From Capsulimonas corticalis (GTDB lineage: Bacteria > Armatimonadota > Armatimonadia > Armatimonadales > Capsulimonadaceae), in NCBI RefSeq assembly GCF_003574315.2, contig NZ_AP025739.1, forward strand, positions 1,550,001-1,614,000: a DNA stretch of 64,000 bases. Reading direction: 5' to 3'. The position numbers and the translations under genes are program-made. The notes under the pieces were generated by a model. The model was given only the letters and a program-made list of their open reading frames with translations. It made no database searches and was not told where the DNA came from. Of the stretch, positions 38,374 to 47,344 are shown piece after piece; position 1 is the first letter of the stretch; every line of letters starts with the position of its first letter.

Positions 38374-39189
38374 TTACGGCTGGTTCGCGAGCCATTCGTT
38401 GTCCAGCGTGCCGCCGCCGTACTGGGCGCCTTGCAGGGGGCGGGCGCGGTATTTGGCGTGTCCGTCGGCCATCACCATTTCGAACCCGTCGTTATGGCGG
38501 GGGAAGCCGTCCTGGGAGCGGCCGTCTACGTTGATGTAACCGCGCTGACGGTGGCCCCACTGCCAATTGATCTCATGGCGTCCATGGCTCAGGTCGGCGG
38601 CTTTATTCGTCGCGCCCGTGCCGTTGTTGATGTCGCCGTTGTCCGTCGCCTCGGGGGCGCTGTCCGCGATGAGGATCGTGGCGGAAGGCGCGGTCACGGC
38701 GGCGAGGCTCTGGCCGGCGACGCCGATATGGGCGCAGCCCGGGTCGTCGGGCGAGCTCGTGCAGGTCGGGGTATTGTCCACGATATCGTTGATGCCGTAG
38801 TTGTAAGACCACTGCTGACTGTACAGCGCCGGCGCAGGCGGGCTGGCCTTGAACTGGATCACGCTGTCGGCGTCGGGACAGTGCAGCAGCGCCCAGCTCT
38901 TGGTATACGGCTGGATCATATCCCCCCAGTAATACTCGTGATCGTCGTCCACGTCCCCGCCGCGCTCCGTCAGAACAAAATTCTCATCGTTATCCTGCGC
39001 GTATTGCAGCACGCCCAGGCCCACTTGCCGCAGATTGCTCATACAAGCCGTCTGCCGGGCCTTTTCGCGCGCCTTGGCGAAGACCGGGAAGAGGATCGCC
39101 GCGAGAATCGCGATAATGGCGATCACAACGAGCAATTCGATCAAAGTAAACGCGCGCCGCAGGGGCTGTCGAAGAGAAGTGTTATTCAT
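38374..39189 (-). CDS. DUF1559 type IV pilin-like pseudopilin
   Basis: A 271-aa protein with a type III signal / prepilin N-terminus: basic leader RRAFTLIEL (cleavage before Phe, Glu at +5), a hydrophobic helix, then [20 protein letters not shown], the H-X9-DG/DUF1559 pattern that is abundant in Planctomycetes and Armatimonadota. The C-terminal domain, with conserved [19 protein letters not shown], probably sits outside the membrane. The start is the ATG at 39189, which puts the leader at normal length; GGAG lies about 10 nt upstream. Its role in secretion or surface structures is unknown. Confidence 0.9.
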   Translation of the reverse strand: MNNTSLRQPLRRAFTLIELLVVIAIIAILAAILFPVFAKAREKARQTACMSNLRQVGLGVLQYAQDNDENFVLTERGGDVDDDHEYYWGDMIQPYTKSWALLHCPDADSVIQFKASPPAPALYSQQWSYNYGINDIVDNTPTCTSSPDDPGCAHIGVAGQSLAAVTAPSATILIADSAPEATDNGDINNGTGATNKAADLSHGRHEINWQWGHRQRGYINVDGRSQDGFPRHNDGFEMVMADGHAKYRARPLQGAQYGGGTLDNEWLANQP

Positions 39190-39354
39190 GGGTGCGAGAA
39201 CTCCGTAGGCCATCCGCTTGTCGCCTGGCGCTTATCTGTCTATATCAGACTAAATGTATCTCCGATAAAATTTGTCGGCGATTAGGATTATAGCGTCTAA
39301 GCGCGGGAGGAGTCAATATCCTCGCCGAATTTTTCCGCGCAAATGCGAAAAAAA

Positions 39355-39966
39355 TTATTCTGAGGCCGACAAACCCGCCGTCATTGTCGCGATCAGCCGA
39401 TCAAAGCTTTCGTCGATACTCAGAGGCATGCCGAATAGACCGGCAAGCTCCAGGGTCACGAAGCCATGCATCGCGCTGCGCAGGCCGCGCACCGCGTGCA
39501 GAGCGTCGGCGTCGCTCAAATGATATCCGGAAAGAACAAGCAGCGCCGAGTTGACGACTTCCGTCTGGACCGACGTCAGCAGCGGGTCCTCGAAATCCAG
39601 CGTCGCGGCGGCAATGGCGTACAGCCCGGGATGAGACTTCGCGAATTCGCGGTAGGCGCAGGCGAGCCCCAAAACCGCCGCGTCCTTCTCCCGTCCGATC
39701 GTCGCCTGCGTGATGCGCCGATGCAGTTCGCGCAAGCCATGGATGGCGATAGCGCGCTTCAGCCCCGGCATCCCGTCCACGTGGTTATAAAGCGACGGCG
39801 TACGCACGCCGAGATCCTTCGCGAGGCGCCCCAGAGACAGCGCCTCCACGCCTTCTTGATCCACCAGCCGCACGGCGGCGCGAACGAGCGCGTCGCGGTC
39901 CAGGCCGGCGCGCGGAACGCTTTTGCGCGTCGGCTCCACTCCCAGTTCGCTGGACTTACGCGCCAT
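39355..39966 (-). CDS. TetR/AcrR family repressor
   Basis: A 203-aa regulator. The N-terminal helix-turn-helix reads ALSLGRLAKDLGVRTPSLYNHV; the C-terminal ligand domain matches the TetR_C_33 (WHG) class, with HPGLYAIA and the LRSAMHGFVTLEL block. The start is the ATG at 39966, overlapping the end of the MBL gene by 11 nt, so the pair is translationally coupled. A palindrome between the -35 and -10 boxes of the operon promoter is its likely target, giving autorepression. Confidence 0.88.
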   Translation of the reverse strand: MARKSSELGVEPTRKSVPRAGLDRDALVRAAVRLVDQEGVEALSLGRLAKDLGVRTPSLYNHVDGMPGLKRAIAIHGLRELHRRITQATIGREKDAAVLGLACAYREFAKSHPGLYAIAAATLDFEDPLLTSVQTEVVNSALLVLSGYHLSDADALHAVRGLRSAMHGFVTLELAGLFGMPLSIDESFDRLIATMTAGLSASE

Positions 39967-40684
39967 GGGTCGCCTGCTTTCCCAGACTGCGCTCGGCGTC
40001 GGCGATCGCTTTTCGGATCGCCGCCTCCGGATTCTCCAGCACCGCGCCATGGCCCACGGCGAGTCGCGAGGGCTTCAGCGCCTGGATCTTGCGTGCGCTC
40101 TCCAGAGCGCTTGGCTTATGCCATGTCGTGAAGTACATAAAGGGGAAGATCGGCCGCAGAGTGCCCGAAACGGCGACGCCTCCGACGACCTGGAACGAGT
40201 CTCCGCCGATCAAACTCCGGTCACGCGTATCGAACAGCGCCAGATGTCCCGGCGTATGCCCGGGGGTGGCGATCACCTCCAGCGGGCCGACGCGATCTCC
40301 CTCGGACAGCAAACGCGCCGGCGTCAGCTTACTGGGCGTGATCCCGCCCTTCGGCGGCGTCTGCGGCTCGGACGGGTCTATGGTCAAATCTCCCGCAAAG
40401 ATACGCGACTCGCGCGCTCCCATCAAAATCTCCGCATTCGGCAGCGCCGCCGCCAGCGCGTCCAGCGAGCCGACATGGTCCTGATGCGCGTGCGTCAGAA
40501 CGATCCGCGTGATCGGTTTCCCCAGATCCTTCGCCGCCGCCAGGATCTCCTTCTCGCTGCCCGGCAGACCCGCATCGATCAGTATCAGTCCGTCGTCGTC
40601 CCGAACTAAGTAGCAGCTTACCGGGAAGAACTTCGGGTAACGTGTCAGCTGCGTCAGATATTCGCCGTGATTGAGTATTTCCAT
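39956..40684 (-). CDS. MBL-fold metallo-hydrolase
   Basis: A 242-aa metallo-beta-lactamase-fold protein with metal-binding THAHQDH, the downstream GHTPGHLAL and LIGGDSF motifs, and a final GHG. It is close to the hydroxyacylglutathione-hydrolase/lactonase-like group. As part of a TetR-controlled two-gene operon it probably detoxifies a compound sensed by the repressor. AGAGG lies 6 nt before the ATG. Confidence 0.88.
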   Translation of the reverse strand: MEILNHGEYLTQLTRYPKFFPVSCYLVRDDDGLILIDAGLPGSEKEILAAAKDLGKPITRIVLTHAHQDHVGSLDALAAALPNAEILMGARESRIFAGDLTIDPSEPQTPPKGGITPSKLTPARLLSEGDRVGPLEVIATPGHTPGHLALFDTRDRSLIGGDSFQVVGGVAVSGTLRPIFPFMYFTTWHKPSALESARKIQALKPSRLAVGHGAVLENPEAAIRKAIADAERSLGKQATHGA

Positions 40685-40719
40685 GCCGCGCCTCTTTTCG
40701 TCAAAACTAATGATAATCT

Positions 40720-40749
40720 ATTTTAAACTAATACTATTAGTTTTGTCAA
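40720..40749 (-). promoter_or_regulatory. MBL-TetR promoter with operator in the spacer
   Basis: Minus strand: TTGACA (40749-40744), an 18-nt spacer, TAAAAT (40725-40720). The spacer is filled by the perfect 19-bp palindrome AAACTAATACTATTAGTTT (40725-40743). A further AAAACTAAT half-site is at 40703-40711. This is the layout expected for TetR autorepression. Confidence 0.8.
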
Positions 40750-40764
40750 GCGCTGCGATAAAAA

Positions 40765-40792
40765 AACCGGGATCCAGCTCTGGATCCCGGTT
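40765..40792 (-). terminator. Rho-independent terminator of the SDR gene
   Basis: Stem AACCGGGATCCA/TGGATCCCGGTT with a 4-nt loop; on the minus strand it is followed by a run of T. It lies 17 bp after the SDR stop codon. Confidence 0.88.
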
Positions 40793-40808
40793 CTGAAGGT
40801 AAAGAAAT

Positions 40809-41591
40809 TTAACGCAGGAGCGACGCGCCGCCGTCGACGTAGATATCCACGCCGGAAACATGGCGCGAGAGGTCGGAGGCCAGGAACAGGCAGGTATCGG
40901 CGACGTCGATCGGTTCGCCGTGGCCTTCGTGCAGGGCGGGGCTGCCTTCGGGCATCTCGACCTTGATCCCGATCCTGTCGGTGTCGCGCTTTTCCGTGCG
41001 AGCGTCGATATTCGTCTCAATCGCGCCGGGACAGACGGCGTTGGCGCGGATGTTGTGCCGGCCGAGCTCCAGCGCGATCATCTTCATAAACGCCACCTGG
41101 CCCGCCTTGCTGGAGCTGTACGCCGAGGCGCCGGGGTTGGAGAATGTCCGGTTGCCGTTGACGCTGCTGGTGATAATGATCGAGCCGCCGCCGTTTTTCT
41201 TCAAGTGCGGCACGGCGAAATGGACGGTGAGATAGGTCCCTTTGAGATTGATCCCCAGGGTCTTGTCCCACTCCTCCGGCTGAAGCTCCTCGATCGGCGC
41301 CCAGACCCCGTTGATTCCGGCGTTGGCGAAGACGATGTCCAGCTTTCCAAATGTTTCCACCGTTTGATTGACGGCTTTTTCCACAGACTGGGCGTCCGCG
41401 ACGTCGATCTCAATGAAGAGCGCCTTCGCTCCCAGCTTTTCGATCTCGGCCCGAACTTCTTCTCCCTCGGCTCGCTGCATATCCGCGATCGTGACGCTTG
41501 CGCCTTCGCGCGCGAAGCGCAGCGCCGTCCCTTTGCCGATCCCGCTCGCGCCTCCCGTAATAAAGGCGACCTTTCCATCCAGCATGCCCAT
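40809..41591 (-). CDS. SDR-family oxidoreductase
   Basis: A 260-aa classical short-chain dehydrogenase. NAD(P)-binding TGGASGIGKGTA, the NAG motif in FANAGING, catalytic Ser in IITSSVNGN, and YSSSK with Tyr and Lys are all in place. An Asp at the end of the second strand (TIADMQ) favours NAD over NADP. Substrate unknown. GGGGAG is the ribosome-binding site. It is followed by a strong terminator. Confidence 0.92.
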   Translation of the reverse strand: MGMLDGKVAFITGGASGIGKGTALRFAREGASVTIADMQRAEGEEVRAEIEKLGAKALFIEIDVADAQSVEKAVNQTVETFGKLDIVFANAGINGVWAPIEELQPEEWDKTLGINLKGTYLTVHFAVPHLKKNGGGSIIITSSVNGNRTFSNPGASAYSSSKAGQVAFMKMIALELGRHNIRANAVCPGAIETNIDARTEKRDTDRIGIKVEMPEGSPALHEGHGEPIDVADTCLFLASDLSRHVSGVDIYVDGGASLLR

Positions 41592-41697
41592 ATGATTTCT
41601 CTCCCCTGACGCCGCCGATATTGCGGCGAGCTTGTCGCTGGTTTCTACCCAGAATCGAGGGGCGATTATTCACGGAGGCGTATGCCAAGAATCTCTC

Positions 41698-42312
41698 TCA
41701 ATGTGGTTTTTTGAGACCCGGATGCGCGGCCAGCCACTCCTTCCAGGTTGCGTGCCGGCGGACATTGCGGTGGACCATGTCGATCTCGGCGAGAACATCC
41801 TCGGGCTTGGTCGCGAGCTCCAACTGCGCGAGCTCGATATCCTCTTCGTTTTCAATCCCGAGCTTGTCCTGGACGACGTCCAGCATGCGCAACACCCGCG
41901 TCACTTCGTGCTCGGTGAGCAGGCCGATCTGCAAGTCAAGGTCCGCGCGGCGGTCCGCCTCCACGCTCAAACGATTCTGGCTGATGAGAACGAAGGTTGA
42001 AAGAAAGATCGCCTCCAGTGAAACGACCATCGTGAGCAGTCCATAGGGATAGGGATCGAAGGGGCGGACGCCCACCTTGCCCGTATTGAGCAAAATCCAG
42101 CTCCCGAACCAGAGGATATGGACATAGACGAAAATCAGGCGTCCCGAGAAATCGGTGATGATGTCCGAGACTCGGTCCGGAGTCTTGCGCGCCTGGGCGG
42201 CTTCCATTCGCAGGCGGTCGATGGTGCGGATATTTCGCTCGATCACGTCGCTCAGGATCGGATTGGGCGTTGTGTATTCTTCGCTGGGTTCTTGTTCGCG
42301 CGGCGTCGGCAT
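41698..42312 (-). CDS. DUF1003 membrane protein
   Basis: A 204-aa protein with two central transmembrane helices (FVYVHILWFGSWILLN and LLTMVVSLEAIFLSTFVLIS) and soluble acidic ends, matching DUF1003, a family often linked to cyclic-nucleotide-binding proteins but not characterised. The RADLDLQIGLLTEHE motif is its hallmark. AAGGAG lies 6 nt before the ATG. It is divergent from the deaminase gene, with a shared A+T-rich promoter area. Confidence 0.88.
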   Translation of the reverse strand: MPTPREQEPSEEYTTPNPILSDVIERNIRTIDRLRMEAAQARKTPDRVSDIITDFSGRLIFVYVHILWFGSWILLNTGKVGVRPFDPYPYGLLTMVVSLEAIFLSTFVLISQNRLSVEADRRADLDLQIGLLTEHEVTRVLRMLDVVQDKLGIENEEDIELAQLELATKPEDVLAEIDMVHRNVRRHATWKEWLAAHPGLKKPH

Positions 42313-42379
42313 ATCGGGATCTCCTTGCGGTCACATAGCTTTGGTAACAAATCGATGGCGGACATGGGTATTATAAACC

Positions 42380-43402
42380 ATGTCGCTCCATGCTGAACTT
42401 CACCGTCATCTCGGCGGCGCGGTTGTCCCGCGCGTCTTCTGGCGATACCTGATGCGCGCCGGTCATCCGCTCGCGACCGAATTTCCCACCTACGAGAGCT
42501 TTGAGGAGTACGTCACCAAGCCTCGCGCCTCCCTGGCCGAATACCTGGAGCTGCACGCCCTCGTCGAGCCCTTCCAAACCCTGGAAACGCTTCCCTATTT
42601 CGTCTCCAAACTCGTTCGCGGCGCTTACGTCTTCGAAGGAATCTGCTATCTGGAGCTGCGCCACTCGCCTTACTACCGCACCGATCGCTCGCTGACTCAG
42701 GAAGACAGAATCCGGCAGATGCGCGAAGTGGTGGAGGTGGTCGGGAAGGCGGGGCGCAGCCGCGAGTATCCGCTGATTATGTCGCAGATCCTCTGCATGC
42801 ACTCACGCCTGCCCTACGAAGTCAACAATTCCCTGATCGACCTGGCGGCGGCGCTGCCGGAGTACGTCTGCGGAATCGATCTCGCCGGGCCGGACATCTT
42901 CTACGGGGAGCGGATGGACGAATGGGTGCGGCTGTTCCAGCGGGCGCAGGAGATGGGGATCAAGACGACGGGGCATGTGTTCGAGACCCCCGACGGCTGC
43001 TATCCCGAACTGCTGCCCCATCTGTCTCGCATCGGTCACGGGATCCAGATCGCCCTGCGCTATCCGGAGATCCTGCCCGAGCTCGCGGATCGAGGGCAGT
43101 GCCTGGAAGTCTGCCCGACAACGTACCTCAAGACCGGCACGCTGACCGATCTCGACGCCCTGCGCACGGTCTTCGAGCGCTGCGAGGCGGCGGGGGTAGA
43201 CATCACGATCTGCACCGACAACGCCGGCCTGCATAACGTGCGCCTGCCCTGGGAGTACGAGAATCTGCTGACCCAGGATGTCATCGATTTCGACCAGCTC
43301 ACCAAGTGCCAGGACGCCGCCTTCCGCCACGCCTTCGCCTGGCCGCATCCCGATCCGCCGCGCGTCATGCTCGACTCATGGATCCAGGGAAACGGTGGTT
43401 AA
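42380..43402 (+). CDS. Adenosine deaminase family protein
   Basis: A 340-aa amidohydrolase: metal ligands His8-x-His10 (ELHRHLGG), His199 (GHVFE, with Glu202), His220 (RIGHG) and Asp280. In true adenosine deaminase the next residue is also Asp; here it is Asn281 (CTDNAGL), so the substrate could differ from adenosine. The HVFETPDG and CPTTYLKTG segments agree with the ADA family. A TATTAT (42369-42374) lies 5 nt before the ATG and no Shine-Dalgarno sequence is seen, so it is a leaderless candidate. Its stop codon overlaps that of the convergent xylanase gene. Confidence 0.88.
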   Translation: MSLHAELHRHLGGAVVPRVFWRYLMRAGHPLATEFPTYESFEEYVTKPRASLAEYLELHALVEPFQTLETLPYFVSKLVRGAYVFEGICYLELRHSPYYRTDRSLTQEDRIRQMREVVEVVGKAGRSREYPLIMSQILCMHSRLPYEVNNSLIDLAAALPEYVCGIDLAGPDIFYGERMDEWVRLFQRAQEMGIKTTGHVFETPDGCYPELLPHLSRIGHGIQIALRYPEILPELADRGQCLEVCPTTYLKTGTLTDLDALRTVFERCEAAGVDITICTDNAGLHNVRLPWEYENLLTQDVIDFDQLTKCQDAAFRHAFAWPHPDPPRVMLDSWIQGNGG

Positions 43403-45162
43403 CGAACGATCAAAATCACCGTCTGTTTCCCGGCGCCTTCCGGAAACGAGACCGTTCCCTTCGCATGGCGTCCGCCCACGACGGCGGTCACCGTGTAGTC
43501 CCCGTAAAACGCCTGCGTCGAATACTTCCCGTCCGGCCCTGCGCTTCCCGAATCGTTCGTCCACCAATCGTGACGGATAAGCTGCTTCAAGCGATCGTAG
43601 GCGGGCTTGGGCGTCATATCCTTGCGCACAAGGCCGGCCGGCGCGCTCTGCCACGCGCCGGCGTCGCTGAAGTCCCACCAGGTGATCGCGCGCAGCGACG
43701 GGTGGCTGAACAGCAGTGAATAGAACTTCGCCACATAGTCCGCCTGCGCCCGTTCGCCGTCGGGCGTGGTGTCCCATCCGCTGTCCTGCTTCGGACCGCT
43801 CAGCACGGTCGTCTCCGTGAAGTGCAGCGGGCGGTCAAACTGCGCGAACGTCTCGCAGATGCGCCAGAGCTTGGACAGCGGCCAAACGCCGTCGTGCATG
43901 TGCGACTGAATCCCAACGGCGTCCGGCAGCGCGTCGTCCTTCCGCATCTGGGTCAGCAGCGCCACATTCGCCGGCCCCGTGTCGTAGTCGTTGTAGAGGA
44001 ACGTCTCGGGAACGCCGCTCCCCGCCTTGCGCGCCCAGCCCAGCGCGGTCTCGACGACCTGCGGGGCGCCGTCCCGCCCGAGCCAGCGGCTTTCCCCATT
44101 CGGCGGCGAGTACGATGCGCCGTTGCTGGCCTCATTGACCACATCCCAGTAATGAATCCGGCTGTGATAGTGGGTCACGATGTCCGTGGCGCGCGTGTGG
44201 AGCAGGGGAATCGCGGCGTCTGCCTCCGCCGGCGCCCAGCTGGGATAGACTTCATGCCAGACCAGCGGATGCCCCTTCGGCGTGATCCCATGGGCCAGGC
44301 ACCAGTCGGCCATCGCATCGAGCCGCTGATAACTGGGCCGGCCGCGTTCTGGCTCAAACGCTCCCCAGTAGAATGGCAGAGTCGCATAGTTGAACAAAGC
44401 GGCAAACTCCGTCCGGTACTGAATTTGAGTGGGGGAGCTATCCTGCGGCCGGAGCTCGAAGAAGTTGCAGCCGAACAAAAACGCGTGGCGCGTCATATGA
44501 ACGGCGACCTGGGCGTTTTTGATGGGCCGCCCTTTCGCGTCGCGCACCTGCACGGTCAAGGTCCCCATTCGATAACGACGGATGCGCGCCTCGACCGCCT
44601 GCGGCTGGACCGCGCGCTCCGCGGCGGCGACCGCCGGATCCGGCCCCAGATCCTCCACGTGGACGCCCGTGAACTCCAGCGTTCCCGGATCCTCGCCCAC
44701 CTGAAAGCGCGCCGCGAGCGGCTGGTTTGGATCGGCGCCAAGCTCCCCCGAAACCACGTATTCCTTCCACTGCGGCGTCAGCACGATCCGGCTGGCGGCA
44801 ATCCCGGTCCACGGCGCCCCTACCGTCTCCACGACGGCGCGGATCGGATTGCTTTCGGAAGCGCGCGCCCAGAAGCGATAGCGAATCCGGTCCTGAGCTT
44901 TGGGCGCCTGCGCCAGCGTCGCCGTGATCTGGATCCCATAGTAGGGGTCCACCGCCTTCTTCACCGCCACCTGTATCTCTTGCGTATTTCCGGCGGGCAG
45001 ACCCGGCGTTTGGAGGACGCTCAGCGCCACATTTTCCGGCGCGCCGATCACCGTCCAATCCGCGTCGCCCAGCAGGTCATTCGCGGCGAAAGCCGCTGTG
45101 GAGAAGGGCGCGCAAAGAAGAAGCGACACGAGGGCAAGCGACGATATCCAGGGGTGTTTCAA
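43399..45162 (-). CDS. Secreted GH10 endo-1,4-beta-xylanase with CBM
   Basis: A 587-aa enzyme with a signal peptide ending near AFAAN. Residues about 30-180 form a CBM4_9-like beta-sandwich. The GH10 barrel follows: GCNFFE, the HPLVWHE block, acid/base Glu344 in WDVVNEA, nucleophile Glu450 in LHFTETT, and WWDFSD. A small beta domain (TVTAVVGGRHAKGTVSF) ends the protein. It should cut xylan outside the cell. The gene is convergent with the deaminase gene and shares stop-codon bases with it. With the GH74 and GH2 enzymes it makes a hemicellulose-degrading set. Confidence 0.93.
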   Translation of the reverse strand: MKHPWISSLALVSLLLCAPFSTAAFAANDLLGDADWTVIGAPENVALSVLQTPGLPAGNTQEIQVAVKKAVDPYYGIQITATLAQAPKAQDRIRYRFWARASESNPIRAVVETVGAPWTGIAASRIVLTPQWKEYVVSGELGADPNQPLAARFQVGEDPGTLEFTGVHVEDLGPDPAVAAAERAVQPQAVEARIRRYRMGTLTVQVRDAKGRPIKNAQVAVHMTRHAFLFGCNFFELRPQDSSPTQIQYRTEFAALFNYATLPFYWGAFEPERGRPSYQRLDAMADWCLAHGITPKGHPLVWHEVYPSWAPAEADAAIPLLHTRATDIVTHYHSRIHYWDVVNEASNGASYSPPNGESRWLGRDGAPQVVETALGWARKAGSGVPETFLYNDYDTGPANVALLTQMRKDDALPDAVGIQSHMHDGVWPLSKLWRICETFAQFDRPLHFTETTVLSGPKQDSGWDTTPDGERAQADYVAKFYSLLFSHPSLRAITWWDFSDAGAWQSAPAGLVRKDMTPKPAYDRLKQLIRHDWWTNDSGSAGPDGKYSTQAFYGDYTVTAVVGGRHAKGTVSFPEGAGKQTVILIVR

Positions 45163-45318
45163 TAGGAATCTCCGGCGAAAGCGTCTCCGCCCGTTTCATC
45201 TTTTATCGGCCCGGGTATACAACCGTAGGCTGTTTGTTCACAAGGCGCCACGGACGGCGTATCCCTCCGGCGATTGCCGCGAACAGGCCATTCATCCATC
45301 GCAAAGGGAGCCTGACTC

Positions 45319-45765
45319 ATGAAGACCAACAATTTCGGCGTCGCCGCCGCTCTGGCGTGTGTCGTGCTGGCGCAAAGCCTCGCGGGCGCGCAGACGGCGG
45401 ACCGGGGCAAGTATCCCGAGAAGCACGACAGCAACACTCTGCACAAAATCGGCAAGGCGATCCAGTACCCGGTGCGCAAGCTCGGCGAAAACGTGAGCAA
45501 GAACACGCAGGGCGCCGGCAAGGCGACCCAGTACACCGCGCGCAAAGCCGGCGAGCACACCGCGATCACCACGCACCAGGCGACGGGCCAGCCGTCCATC
45601 GACCGCAACCGCAAAAACGGCCAGGTGCGCAAAATCGAAGCCGATGGCGATGTCAAGATCATCAAGCCGGCCCGCACCAAGCATTACGCGCACAAGCGCC
45701 ATGTGACAAAGAAGCATCACACCAAGCGGCATCACCATCACATGAAGCGCCACCACAAGATGTAA
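45319..45765 (+). CDS. Secreted, very basic His/Lys-rich protein
   Basis: A 148-aa protein with a signal peptide (LACVVLAQSLAGAQT), a middle part of short repeats (KIGKAIQYPVRKLGEN and KATQYTARKAGEH), and a C-terminal tail of about 30 residues that is almost only His, Lys and Arg (RHVTKKHHTKRHHHHMKRHH). No family is recognised. Metal or polyanion binding is likely from composition. GGGAG precedes the ATG. It is a single gene convergent with dciA. Confidence 0.75.
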   Translation: MKTNNFGVAAALACVVLAQSLAGAQTADRGKYPEKHDSNTLHKIGKAIQYPVRKLGENVSKNTQGAGKATQYTARKAGEHTAITTHQATGQPSIDRNRKNGQVRKIEADGDVKIIKPARTKHYAHKRHVTKKHHTKRHHHHMKRHHKM

Positions 45766-45789
45766 TCGCTCATTTTATCAACGCGCAAT

Positions 45790-46431
45790 TCAGGGCTGGC
45801 CGGTCGGCCGGCCCTGAATTGTTTGTACATCCCGGTTACGGCGGCTCAGCGCGCATGCGGGGCACAGAACGATCTCCTGCCCGTGAAACTCCGTCAGCGC
45901 GTCACAGGAGGCGCAGGGGAGCCATCCCTGATCCTTCTTCCACTCGTTCGCCTGCGCGAATTTCAGCAGAGTCCGCTCCACCTGCTGCCGCAGCGCATCG
46001 TTCTCAATCTTCTGCACCGCCGCTGCGATCTTCGCCCGCGTCGCCACCGACACATCCAGCCGCTCGATCTCTCCGGGACCTGGCGCCTTCGCCATCACCG
46101 GCTCCAGCTTCGTCTTCGTTCGCGCCAGCCCACTCGCCTTGAAGTGCAGATCCGTGATGACCTTACCGCCCAGCTTCTGATTGAGCCGCTTGATAATGTC
46201 GTCCTTGAGCAAGGTCAATTCATTCGCCCAAACACTATTCTTGACCCGCACCACCAGCACCGACCCCGCCCGCACCGCCTCCACCTGCGTCACCGACGCC
46301 ACCTGCGGCCCCACGATCTTCGCCCAATGCACCTTCGCCATATGCGGCCTGAGCGCCTGCATCAGCTCCGCCGACATCAGCGTCGCGTCCACAGCATTCC
46401 GCGCCGGCGCCAGTCCTTTTTGGTTTCTCAT
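45790..46431 (-). CDS. dciA: DciA-like DUF721 protein with C-terminal zinc ribbon
   Basis: A 213-aa protein. Residues about 15-110 are the DUF721 (DciA) domain, which in many bacteria loads the DnaB helicase (VHWAKIVGPQVASVT and VWANELTLLKDDIIKRLN are characteristic). The C-terminus has CASCDALTEFHG...CPAC, an extra zinc ribbon not found in all members. DciA near recF and dnaA is the ancestral arrangement, broken here by toxin-antitoxin genes. Its ATG is only 4 nt after the GNAT toxin gene, so it may be transcribed with the TA module. Confidence 0.85.
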   Translation of the reverse strand: MRNQKGLAPARNAVDATLMSAELMQALRPHMAKVHWAKIVGPQVASVTQVEAVRAGSVLVVRVKNSVWANELTLLKDDIIKRLNQKLGGKVITDLHFKASGLARTKTKLEPVMAKAPGPGEIERLDVSVATRAKIAAAVQKIENDALRQQVERTLLKFAQANEWKKDQGWLPCASCDALTEFHGQEIVLCPACALSRRNRDVQTIQGRPTGQP

Positions 46432-46435
46432 AAAG

Positions 46436-46966
46436 TCAGTCCATCTCTAACTTCTTGATGACGGCATCCATCGGCATATGCAAGCGCATCGGATCTCGTT
46501 CATCAGCAACTTCAAATCCAAGATGTAAATACAGCGATTTCGCATTTTCGTCCGCCGCATCCACTGTAATCGCCAGCAGACCGCTAACAGCATCGATTTG
46601 CCGGCAATTATGGAGACAGTGCATCACCATTTTCCGAGCAAATCCCTTTCCGGAATATGTCTTGGCGACCGCCATCTGAGCCAGAAGAGCTGCCGTTACG
46701 CTCTTTCCAGGAGGAGCTTTGTAAATCGGCGGAGACTCGTCAAACGATATTGTCGCCATAGTCAATGTATAAAATCCAAGAATTGCCGTTGGCTCGTCAT
46801 CTGCAATAATGACGAATGTTCTTGCTTGATGGCGTTTCATACGCTGGAGCGCCATACGCTTTAAGTAGTCGTCTATCTTGGGGTTTTCAGACTCGAAGCT
46901 ACGTCGGTCATGCGCAGAAGTGAGCATCTCGATTTTGTAATGACGCGGCTGACCAATTTCCGTCAT
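46436..46966 (-). CDS. GNAT-family acetyltransferase toxin (TacT-like)
   Basis: A 176-aa acetyltransferase with the TacT/AtaT layout: FESENPKIDDYLKR at the N-terminus, a central ILGFYTLTMATISF strand pair, the acetyl-CoA loop AKTYSGKGFARKMV and a C-terminal YLHLGFEVAD. Such toxins acetylate aminoacyl-tRNA. It overlaps the upstream DUF1778 antitoxin by 4 nt (ATGA). Codon use is lower in G+C than the surroundings. It directly precedes dciA. Confidence 0.9.
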   Translation of the reverse strand: MTEIGQPRHYKIEMLTSAHDRRSFESENPKIDDYLKRMALQRMKRHQARTFVIIADDEPTAILGFYTLTMATISFDESPPIYKAPPGKSVTAALLAQMAVAKTYSGKGFARKMVMHCLHNCRQIDAVSGLLAITVDAADENAKSLYLHLGFEVADERDPMRLHMPMDAVIKKLEMD

Positions 46967-47280
46967 GCCTGAAAATGGTAAACACCATCCTCAAAATAGC
47001 CTTTATTGAAATCGTCAGCCGCTTCACGCAGCGCTTCATTGGGACCATCCGTCTTATCCAAAAGCGCCAAAAATCGATCTCTCGCTTCATTGTCCATGCG
47101 AATGACCCGACGCTCCATCAAAACCTGAGTTGCCCGCTCTAGCGCAAGGTTGACAATGAAAGCATTCACCGTCATGCCCAGCTCGCCGGCGGCATCCTCA
47201 ATTGTCCCCTTCACTGATGGGGACACTCTCAGATTGACGCGTTCACTTGACTTTTCCGTCGATATTTTCGTTGTGGCCAT
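46963..47280 (-). CDS. DUF1778 antitoxin (TacA-like)
   Basis: A 105-aa antitoxin with a ribbon-helix-helix domain (SERVNLRVSPSVKGTIEDAA and MTVNAFIVNLALERA) and a C-terminal acidic toxin-neutralising region (DDFNKGYFEDGVYHF). The DUF1778 family is the usual partner of GNAT toxins, as seen here by the ATGA overlap. Lower G+C than the replication genes on both sides suggests horizontal gain. Confidence 0.9.
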   Translation of the reverse strand: MATTKISTEKSSERVNLRVSPSVKGTIEDAAGELGMTVNAFIVNLALERATQVLMERRVIRMDNEARDRFLALLDKTDGPNEALREAADDFNKGYFEDGVYHFQA

Positions 47281-47344
47281 GATTCACGCCTCCACTAAGT
47301 TAACAACAAAATTTTACCATATGTACGTCAAAATGGCACTCAAT

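Noticed and set aside
43399-43402. Overlapping stop codons of the deaminase and xylanase genes as a special signal
   Set aside because: Tail-to-tail overlap of a few bases is common in compact bacterial genomes and needs no special explanation.
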